DNA of 49,462 nucleotides from Methanobacteriota archaeon (lineage in GTDB: Archaea > Thermoplasmatota > Poseidoniia > Poseidoniales > Thalassarchaeaceae). The DNA lies in contig PAOZ01000026.1 in assembly GCA_002708695.1 (NCBI GenBank), positions 1 to 49,462 of the forward strand. Reading direction: 5' to 3'. The notes under the pieces are model-generated. The model worked only from the letters and a program-made list of their open reading frames with translations, was not told the DNA's origin and ran no database searches. Shown in pieces: positions 44,115 to 49,462 of this stretch. Every line of letters begins with the position of its first letter. Within the stretch, counting starts at the first letter, position 1. The translations under genes and the position numbers were made by a program.

Positions 44115-45132
44115 TCTTCATTATCTCATTGTATATTTTTTCCCATCTTTTTTTGTCTGATTCTGAATCTAGTCCATCAACATCTTTTGGTGCATTAATT
44201 GACATTTTTTCCCATCTTTCTTGATTATTAATTTGGTTTTTGATTTCGTCTTTCCAAGATTGGATATTTCTTTGATTAACTACAACGCCACCATGATTGA
44301 TGAAATTTGAACATGCATTAGAAACAATAGATGGCAAACCAGTCGCTAAAGCATCTAATAGTGAAAGAGGCATACCTTCATATTCAGATGGCATCAAAAG
44401 AAATCCCGCTTTTTTCATCAATTTATCTAGTACATTATCTTCGACCCAACCCTCTGCAATAATGCCATTTTTTCCTCTTAATTCATGGCGTAAATCTTGA
44501 TGATTTGACCCAACTAAATGAAGACGAATATCATATCCTTCTTTTCTAAGTTGATGAACAGCATTAATCGCTAAAAAATGTCCTTTCATGGAACTAGGAC
44601 GTCCCACCATTAGTAGCATGTTTATATCTCTAAATTTAGGTAAAATGGGAACCAATCCTCGACGATATGGATTCGGTACAATTCTCACCTTTTTTGATAA
44701 CATTGATTCTAACCATTTTTTCCAATAGTCGGATAAAACAATTGGATACACTCCATCTAAACTCAGTATACGTGCAATATCTTTGCCAATCCATCCCCTT
44801 CCAAATTTTTCAAACGATCCAGAATGTAAATGAACAATAATTGGTACTTTCCTTTTTACTGCCTTCTTAATGATTTTTCTCTTCCTATACCATGACAATC
44901 TAGTGGCGGTGTGAACATGAACTAAATCAGGCAAATCTTCTTTCATTTTTTGATTAAATTCCTTTTTTCCACGAATCCAAGCAAAAAGAATTGAGATTGC
45001 CCCACCATCTGTATGAGTTGTTACAATGTCTGAATCCCAGTTAGAGGGGGAATTTCTATGAAGTCGTTGAATCGTTCTCCCCATTCCTCCTTTGGTGAGT
45101 GCCGGACCAACATGCAGAACTTTCTTTCTCAC
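44107..45132 (-). CDS. GT4 glycosyltransferase
   Basis: A 341-residue GT-B enzyme. 'VLHVGPALTKGGMGRTIQRLH' is the typical N-terminal glycine-rich acceptor loop and 'DLVHVHTATRLSW' the following strand. 'RIVPNPYRRGL', 'LLMVGRPSSMKGHFLAINAV', 'HLVGSNHQDLR' and 'AGFLLMPSEYEGMPLSLLDALATGLPSIVSN' form the donor site with the E-x(7)-E motif. The coding sequence is more A-rich than its neighbours and uses many Lys codons. It is divergent from the GT2 gene across 101 bp. A role in glycosylating surface proteins or exopolysaccharide is an inference from the cluster with a pilin. Confidence 0.88.
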   Translation of the reverse strand: MRKKVLHVGPALTKGGMGRTIQRLHRNSPSNWDSDIVTTHTDGGAISILFAWIRGKKEFNQKMKEDLPDLVHVHTATRLSWYRKRKIIKKAVKRKVPIIVHLHSGSFEKFGRGWIGKDIARILSLDGVYPIVLSDYWKKWLESMLSKKVRIVPNPYRRGLVPILPKFRDINMLLMVGRPSSMKGHFLAINAVHQLRKEGYDIRLHLVGSNHQDLRHELRGKNGIIAEGWVEDNVLDKLMKKAGFLLMPSEYEGMPLSLLDALATGLPSIVSNACSNFINHGGVVVNQRNIQSWKDEIKNQINNQERWEKMSINAPKDVDGLDSESDKKRWEKIYNEIMKIN

Positions 45133-45233
45133 GTTTGTCCGATTCAGTGGTTAGCCAAAGGCATTGGGGAAATCGACCATTCAGCATGAAGATTAACATG
45201 GGGAATGAAAACCTCTAGTCGTAACGACGCACA

Positions 45234-46445
45234 ATGCTAGACATTCTGGCCTTTATTCAGACGTCGTTAGCAGTCATTGGGGTATCACCTTTCTTTTTGC
45301 ATTGGTATAAGATGAAGCAACTATCTAAAGAACCGCTTGCTATCCCTCCAGAACCTGAAATTTGGCCTTTACTTACTGTTGTATTACCAGTGTGGAATGA
45401 AGAAATAGTATTGAAGCGAAAATTGGAGGATTTAGAAAAACAACATTATCCCTCCAATAATTTCGAATTAGTTGTAATTGATTCGAATTCTTCTGATTCA
45501 ACTTTAGTTGTTCTAGATGATTGGAAATTATCACGTCAATCTAAATTTAAGGTCTCTACAATAAATATGGATCAACATTTGGGCAAATCAGCAGCAATTA
45601 ACCGAGTATTGAAAGAAAATTTCACATCAGATATTTTGATTATTACTGATGCTGATGCCCTTTTAGGCCCTGATTCTTTGAAAAGAATTGCAAGATGGTT
45701 TTCAGATGAAAGAATTGGAGCTGTTTGCGGCTCCCAAGAAATTATTGGAAATGATTCGGAAGAACATAAGCTCAATGAAATTGCATATCGCTCATTTTAT
45801 CATGAATTACGAATAGGAGAGAGTTCATTTTCATCTACTCCTATATTTGAAGGGTCATTAGCTGCATTTCGCTATTCTTTGATTGCTGGAAAACAAATTG
45901 ATTCAACATATAATGCCGATGATTCGCAACTTTCCCTTTTGGTTCATGGAGCAGGTGGAAAATCAATTATGGATGGTGAATTAAGATTTTTTGAATCATT
46001 ACCTTCGTCTAGAAAAACTGCAAATATTCGCAGATTACGTAGAGCAAGTGGATTAGTTCATTTGTTTTCTAGAAATTCAGCAAATAATTACGATTCTACA
46101 TTTTCTAAAATATTCAGAAAAGAAGCATGGGCCCATCTTTTTATGCCCTTTTTTGTAATATTTTCTATAATTTCAATGATTGGTCATATCATATTCTCAA
46201 CATTTATACTATTACAGACATCAACACTTGCAAATTTGCATATTTCATTATTACTGATTGATTCGTTATTTCTTTTATTGTTTTTAATGGGCAATAAACT
46301 TCGTTTTGGTAGAATATTAAGATCTTTTTTAGTTGCTCAATGGACGTTGTTTTTGGCGAATATTGAGATGTTACAAGGCAAAGATCGTAGATATTGGAAA
46401 CAAGATATTGAATCACGTAATTCTATCATCCGTGAACCAAATTAA
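45234..46445 (+). CDS. GT2 glycosyltransferase with C-terminal membrane helices
   Basis: A 403-residue GT-A enzyme. The N-terminal helix is followed by 'LLTVVLPVWNEEIVLKRKLEDL', 'FELVVIDSNSSDSTL', the metal-binding D-x-D in 'ILIITDADALLGPDSL' near residue 138, 'IFEGSLAAFRYSLI', 'NADDSQLSLLVHGAG' with the catalytic-base-like Asp, and 'RRLRRASGLVHLFSRN', the R-R-x-R-x-S-G variant of the Q-x-x-R-W motif. The C-terminal ~120 residues contain three or four transmembrane helices, as in processive or lipid-linked sugar transferases. It probably works on a lipid carrier at the inner face. Its mRNA 3' end faces the pilin gene, with a G+C-rich imperfect hairpin at about 46457-46495. Confidence 0.88.
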   Translation: MLDILAFIQTSLAVIGVSPFFLHWYKMKQLSKEPLAIPPEPEIWPLLTVVLPVWNEEIVLKRKLEDLEKQHYPSNNFELVVIDSNSSDSTLVVLDDWKLSRQSKFKVSTINMDQHLGKSAAINRVLKENFTSDILIITDADALLGPDSLKRIARWFSDERIGAVCGSQEIIGNDSEEHKLNEIAYRSFYHELRIGESSFSSTPIFEGSLAAFRYSLIAGKQIDSTYNADDSQLSLLVHGAGGKSIMDGELRFFESLPSSRKTANIRRLRRASGLVHLFSRNSANNYDSTFSKIFRKEAWAHLFMPFFVIFSIISMIGHIIFSTFILLQTSTLANLHISLLLIDSLFLLLFLMGNKLRFGRILRSFLVAQWTLFLANIEMLQGKDRRYWKQDIESRNSIIREPN

Positions 46446-46537
46446 TGAAAGGGGTTTTCGCTCGGGTTCGAGGGGTTTCCGACGACCGAAGCGAGGGTAA
46501 TTGTTGCCTAATGGCTATATTTGTACGATTACTGAAC

Positions 46538-47035
46538 TTAAGCGACAGTAACGGAGTTTGTACCAGATAGTACTTGTCCGTTGTACTGGATTGTGATGGT
46601 CAAGTCACAGGAGCTTTCGCAAATGTTAGATCCGTTTTCCTTGACAAACACAACCTCGTCTGATTCCCACTGGGTATCAGAATCGCCGGTCTGCTCGATT
46701 AAGCAGTCAGCGCCGTCAGCGTTGGTTGCGATCTCGCAGGTGTAGACTGAGTCGCCCTTCTCTAGCTTGAAGCTAAGGAAAGCCCAGTTTAGGTTTTCAT
46801 CTGCGTAGGTCCACGACATCCTGATCATGGTGTCGTCGGTGTCACCTGAAAGGAAAGCCGATGCATCTTCTGCACCGAAGTTGTTCAGGCTACCTGCTTC
46901 TGGTTGGTCGCTCGCCAGACTGTTAGCCCAGACGTATAGTACGCCTGCTAGTACCACTGTGATTGCAACCATAAGAATGGTAGCGATAACAGGGCTTACA
47001 GCCTCATCGTTCTTCTTTTCCATGTTTGTGTTCAT
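46538..47035 (-). CDS. Type IV pilin-like protein (archaeal class III signal)
   Basis: A 165-residue secreted subunit. The N-terminus 'KKNDEAVSPVIATILMVAI' continues into a ~25-residue hydrophobic helix, the hallmark of archaeal pilins and pilin-like adhesins processed by a prepilin peptidase just before the helix. The mature domain is acidic and beta-rich, with two Cys pairs ('CEIATNADGADC' and 'CESSC') likely to form disulfides. I chose ATG 47035, with GAGGAC upstream, over an ATG at 47071. Codon use is visibly more G+C-rich than in the adjacent A+T-rich transferase genes, consistent with high expression or a different origin. No pilus motor gene is nearby. The three glycosyltransferases upstream may modify it. 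Confidence 0.85.
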   Translation of the reverse strand: MNTNMEKKNDEAVSPVIATILMVAITVVLAGVLYVWANSLASDQPEAGSLNNFGAEDASAFLSGDTDDTMIRMSWTYADENLNWAFLSFKLEKGDSVYTCEIATNADGADCLIEQTGDSDTQWESDEVVFVKENGSNICESSCDLTITIQYNGQVLSGTNSVTVA

Positions 47036-47160
47036 GTTTTTGTCCTCTGCCCCGACTCTAGGAAGGGGCATTCCCCCATACCCCTCATTGATATTAATGT
47101 GTCTGCCGTCCTGAATCTCAATTTTATGGATTTCTATTGTATTTGTGTATAACGTTTTTA

Positions 47161-47171
47161 GTATATTTTTT
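47161..47171 (-). promoter_or_regulatory. Candidate TATA box for the pilin gene
   Basis: On the minus strand AAAAAATATAC follows a GCGGG, a plausible BRE-TATA. A start site about 25 bp downstream would leave an untranslated leader of roughly 100 nt before the ATG at 47035, long for an archaeon. Confidence 0.35.
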
Positions 47172-47270
47172 TCCCGCTTTTTGATGAAAAATAACTTTTT
47201 GCAAATTTCATTTTTGTGACAAATTTTGGAGCATTTTGTTTGTAAGAGGAAAAAGCCTACGGCGAATGGG

Positions 47271-47364
47271 AAAAAAGGTGTACAGGGCAGAAGGACAGCG
47301 TGAGGGGATGGGATGCACTCAACGATACCTCAGGTCCCTGTACATGTCGAGATGGGTACAGGGG
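47271..47364 (-). terminator. Competing hairpins and U-tract between aminopeptidase and pilin genes
   Basis: TGTACAGGG (47279-47287) is exactly complementary to CCCTGTACA (47336-47344), and GTACAGGG recurs at 47356-47363. Read on the minus strand, the middle copy can pair either with the upstream copy or with the downstream one. The downstream pairing is followed at once by CC and six T's (47271-47276), like a terminator. The remaining 47072-47390 gap is otherwise A+T-rich, with no credible gene. It could be a simple terminator for the aminopeptidase operon or a conditional one. Confidence 0.55.
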
Positions 47365-47390
47365 GGGTATAATGGTTTCATCTGTTTTTT

Positions 47391-48398
47391 TTATGGAACT
47401 GTCAATATCTCAGGCCCACCTTCAGTAATGTAAACCGTATGTTCACATTGCCCAACTACGCCTCCATCTGTACATTTCAGAGCTGCATAAGTTTCAACAA
47501 ATCGAATCGATTCTAACTTTTTAATCAAAGCATTCCATTTTCGAATATGGCTTTCTTCATCATCGTTTGGAAATGGTTTTTCAAGAAGCGGAAATGCCCA
47601 CCTTTCTGCGAATGGTAATGTATGATATCTTTCTTCTATATATCTCGCCATTGTAGCACCTAGGGGTTTGATTTTCTTTTTAGCTAATGCTTGTCTAAGG
47701 TTTACATTTCCAGTCACACGGTAAATATTTGACGAATTGTGAGGAGAAATATTCTCTACAAGACCAGACGTTCCTGTTGTGTTGAATGGTTCAATTGCAA
47801 AAACACCTCCAAGCGGCACAGTCCCTTTGTATCCTGGATGATTTGCTCCACAAGCATAACTTGGAACACTGACTCCTGCATGTAAATTGAATTTCTCTAA
47901 TTGATGTCCGCTAAGATTTCTAATTGGTTGGAATCCAGCATCAATAGCAACTTGTTCTGCAGCGGCTCCAATCTCATGCCAAGGGGTACCTGGATGCATT
48001 AGCTCAATTGAAGCATCTCTAGCATCTTTTGCTGCTTTGATTTGATCTGTATGGTTATTTCCATTTCCAATTTCAACAGTAATTGCATTATCTCCAATCG
48101 CTCCTTTGACATGTACTCCGATATCGAGTTTTACCAAGTCTCCCTTTCTAAGTATCATTTGTTCGATACCTTCTGGGGGAATAACCGAATGATTGGTAGT
48201 ATAATGCGCAGCAATATCATTTACTGATAATGTACAAGGAAATGCAGGACTTCCACCATGTCTGCGAATATATCTTTCTGCGGATTCAATAACGCTATGC
48301 CATGATTGTCCGGCGCCCATAGTTGAGGAAATATGGTCCAAAGCTCTTCTTGCAACGGCTCCAGCATTCTTCCAACGTTTTAGATCAGATCCATCCAT
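47391..48398 (-). CDS. map: Methionine aminopeptidase, type II
   Basis: A 335-residue enzyme removing the initiator Met. The five metal ligands of the pita-bread fold are visible: Asp in 'LVKLDIGVHVKG', Asp in 'AIGDNAITVEI', His in 'IRNLSGHQLEKFNLHAG', Glu in 'GGVFAIEPFNTTG' and Glu in 'VVGQCEHTVYITEGGPEIL'. The ~60-residue helical insert between the last two ligands ('MARYIEERYHTLPFAERWAF') marks the archaeal/eukaryotic type II. 'GSPAFPCTLSVNDIAAHYT' is the substrate region. GAGGTGATG lies six bases before the ATG, and the gene overlaps the 3' end of tsaC by 19 bp, so translation is coupled. Confidence 0.96.
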   Translation of the reverse strand: MDGSDLKRWKNAGAVARRALDHISSTMGAGQSWHSVIESAERYIRRHGGSPAFPCTLSVNDIAAHYTTNHSVIPPEGIEQMILRKGDLVKLDIGVHVKGAIGDNAITVEIGNGNNHTDQIKAAKDARDASIELMHPGTPWHEIGAAAEQVAIDAGFQPIRNLSGHQLEKFNLHAGVSVPSYACGANHPGYKGTVPLGGVFAIEPFNTTGTSGLVENISPHNSSNIYRVTGNVNLRQALAKKKIKPLGATMARYIEERYHTLPFAERWAFPLLEKPFPNDDEESHIRKWNALIKKLESIRFVETYAALKCTDGGVVGQCEHTVYITEGGPEILTVP

Positions 48399-48982
48399 TT
48401 TGTCATCACCTCAATTTCGGATACAATTCCTTCTCGCACTATCTCGGGCTTGTCCACGCCGGATGAAGAAAGGAAAACGGGGCATCGTATCAATGTACTG
48501 GGTTCTCCACCCTTACAATTTACGTCTAATGAATTATCTATTGATAGTCCTAAGGCCCTCGCTGCATCATTGCATGAGTAAAGTGTTTTAAATCCTGAAA
48601 TATTTGCTGAAGTAGCAGTCAGTGGCCCTACTTTAGTTAGCAAATCACGCGCTATGGGGTGCCCTACTATTCTAACCGCAATCGACTCCCCTCCTATTCT
48701 AGAATCTAACTTTTTTTTGGCATTTAGAATACATGTAATCGAGCCACTCGGAAATAAATTTAGAAAATCTTCCAAGTAATCAGGGATATTTACAAACTGT
48801 TCCATCTGCTCAAAATTAGCAACAGCAATACTTACAACTTTCAAATTCTCTCTCTCTTTTAATTTGAATAATCTGTCTAAACCAATTTTTTCAGGTAATA
48901 CTCCTAACGCCGGTAATGTACTTGTAGGATAGATTACTGGAAAGCACTCTTGTATTTGTTGAAGATAATAATTAGAAAACAT
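48380..48982 (-). CDS. Threonylcarbamoyl-AMP synthase (Sua5/YrdC/TsaC family)
   Basis: A 200-residue protein that makes threonylcarbamoyl-AMP from Thr, bicarbonate and ATP for the t6A37 tRNA modification. Family blocks: 'FPVIYPTSTLPALGVLP' (usually YPTDTVYGLG), 'LKVVSIAVANFEQMEQF', 'FLNLFPSGSITCILNAKKK', 'ESIAVRIVGHPIARDLL' and 'GPLTATSANISGFKT'. The first block is divergent (S for D, LPA for VYG), so activity might be altered. It lacks the C-terminal Sua5 domain. It is followed by map with a 19-bp overlap and preceded by a small unknown gene 9 bp away. The KEOPS partners are not in the window. Confidence 0.87.
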   Translation of the reverse strand: MFSNYYLQQIQECFPVIYPTSTLPALGVLPEKIGLDRLFKLKERENLKVVSIAVANFEQMEQFVNIPDYLEDFLNLFPSGSITCILNAKKKLDSRIGGESIAVRIVGHPIARDLLTKVGPLTATSANISGFKTLYSCNDAARALGLSIDNSLDVNCKGGEPSTLIRCPVFLSSSGVDKPEIVREGIVSEIEVMTKWMDLI

Positions 48983-48991
48983 ATGCTGTCC

Positions 48992-49261
48992 TCACGAGGC
49001 AAGCCATTCTCCAATATGAAGTGCTGCTATTTCATTTGCGACTTCGATGTTCGGAGCTCGGACAAGAAGCCTTCCTGATGGATATAATGTCATCTCAAAT
49101 TCACCATCAAATGTATGACAGAATTTTGATCTTAATGAACATGAAAATCCAGATTTTTCAATTCTTTCTACAATTGTATCTATCGGAATATTAGGAGAAT
49201 TTTCAGGCACTATTGTAAATGCTGTGTCTCCACTACATACTTCAATAATTGCACCGTCCAT
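48992..49261 (-). CDS. Small conserved-looking protein of unknown function
   Basis: An 89-residue soluble protein. The central part 'VERIEKSGFSCSLRSKFCH' has two Cys. The C-terminal half, 'FEMTLYPSGRLLVRAPNIEVANEIAALHIGEWL', has the 'hxhhPxGRhhVxx...A' pattern also seen at the C-terminus of some ThiF/MoeB-like adenylyltransferases and loosely in TATA-binding folds. That resemblance is weak. AGGTGA lies five bases before the ATG, a good ribosome site. It sits between the repeat-tailed gene (14 bp upstream) and tsaC (9 bp downstream), so it is probably part of one operon with tsaC and map. Confidence 0.6.
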   Translation of the reverse strand: MDGAIIEVCSGDTAFTIVPENSPNIPIDTIVERIEKSGFSCSLRSKFCHTFDGEFEMTLYPSGRLLVRAPNIEVANEIAALHIGEWLAS

Positions 49262-49275
49262 TTTTTCACCTATTT

Positions 49276-49461
49276 CTATTCCTTTGGAGGCCCCTTTGGT
49301 CCAGTCATTGGTGGTCCTTGTGGAGGCCCAGTCATTGGTGGTCCTTGTGGTGGTCCAGTCACTGGTGGTCCTTGTGGTGGCCCAGTCATTGGTGGTCCTT
49401 GTGGTGGTCCAGTCATTGGTGGTCCTTGTGGTGGTCCAGTCATTGGTGGTCCTTGTGGTGG
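49276..49461 (-). CDS. 3' end of a gene with a Pro/Gly-rich nonapeptide-repeat tail (truncated by window edge)
   Basis: The minus-strand frame is open from the right edge to a TAG at 49276-49278 and has no start in the window. It encodes at least six PPQGPPMTG units (one with V for M) followed by the end 'PKGPPKE'. Only about 62 residues are visible, so the main protein is unknown. Such Pro/Gly/Gln-rich tails usually are disordered and found on membrane or cell-surface proteins. The downstream small gene follows after 14 bases, so it is probably the first visible member of the tsaC-map operon. Confidence 0.75.
   Translation of the reverse strand, partial: PPQGPPMTGPPQGPPMTGPPQGPPMTGPPQGPPVTGPPQGPPMTGPPQGPPMTGPKGPPKE
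49300..49461. repeat. 27-bp tandem repeat, six copies reaching the window edge
   Basis: Six contiguous 27-base units start at 49300, 49327, 49354, 49381, 49408 and 49435, with few substitutions (TCCAGTCATT or CCCAGTCATT, then GGTGGTCCTTGTGGTGG). Units are in phase with the minus-strand reading frame, so length changes keep the frame. The array probably continues beyond the window. Confidence 0.95.
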
Positions 49462-49462
49462 T

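Noticed and set aside
46446-46500. tRNA-like 'GGGTTCGAGG' segment after the GT2 gene
   Set aside because: No matching acceptor, D or anticodon stems could be built around it on either strand.
49300-49461. 27-bp repeats that could suggest a CRISPR array
   Set aside because: Units are contiguous with no unique spacers and are in phase with a coding frame.

Overview
This is an AT-rich, very densely packed piece of an archaeal chromosome. The core evidence is the archaeal block rps13-rps4-rps11-rpoD (RNA polymerase subunit D), followed by a pantoate kinase, together with a type II methionine aminopeptidase, a class III-signal pilin and GGTGAT-type Shine-Dalgarno sites. Many metabolic genes are of types usual in bacteria: class II fumarase, ATP-type PEP carboxykinase, ferrochelatase, bacterial-type leucyl-tRNA synthetase, bacterial/poxvirus-type topoisomerase IB, BolA, CGFS glutaredoxin and M32 carboxypeptidase. 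There are also large calcium-repeat surface proteins. This mixture fits a marine Thermoplasmatota-like archaeon (Marine Group II/III, Poseidoniales-like). That placement is inference from gene content; no rRNA is present to confirm it.

Layout. 1-2.9 kb: phosphate module (truncated PhoU-like protein, then a PiT phosphate permease fused to a PhoU-like/DUF47 domain). 2.9-6.4 kb: lipoprotein, topoisomerase IB, fumarase. 6.4-7.25 kb: a gene-poor, G+C-richer island with two tandem 223-bp repeats and several strong inverted repeats. 7.25-10.4 kb (minus): beta-propeller protein, M32 carboxypeptidase, ferritin-like protein. 10.5-14.8 kb: secreted S15/CocE hydrolase, DUF454 protein, ferrochelatase (minus), membrane protein. 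14.8-18.8 kb (minus): PEP carboxykinase, a GlmU-C-like beta-helix protein and a phosphohexomutase, giving gluconeogenesis and probably UDP-amino-sugar supply. 18.9-25.2 kb: a giant polytopic membrane protein, a membrane-anchored FKBP-like protein and a methyltransferase. 25.3-28.7 kb: ribosomal/RNAP operon plus pantoate kinase. 28.7-35.3 kb (minus): TPD-type nuclease-like protein, LeuRS, and a membrane-spanning regulator with cytoplasmic tandem winged helices. 35.4-36.1 kb: metallo-beta-lactamase-fold hydrolase. 36.1-41.2 kb: a 1139-aa beta-propeller/thrombospondin-type-3 surface protein divergent from a winged-helix STAND ATPase, with a perfect inverted repeat between them. 41.2-43.1 kb: thioredoxin, ribulose-phosphate epimerase, BolA and CGFS glutaredoxin. 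43.1-47.0 kb: three glycosyltransferases and a pilin. 47.4-49.5 kb (minus): methionine aminopeptidase, TsaC/Sua5, a small unknown protein, and the 3' end of a gene encoding a 9-residue Pro/Gly repeat tail.

Convergent genes repeatedly overlap or abut, and several intergenic gaps are under 30 bp. The least explained parts are the repeat island at 6.4-7.25 kb, the giant membrane protein, the two signal-transduction-like divergent pairs (32.7-36.1 and 36.1-41.2 kb) and the competing hairpins between the aminopeptidase and pilin genes. I found no tRNA, rRNA, CRISPR array or intact insertion sequence. All functional calls are from reading motifs by eye; no database search was run.
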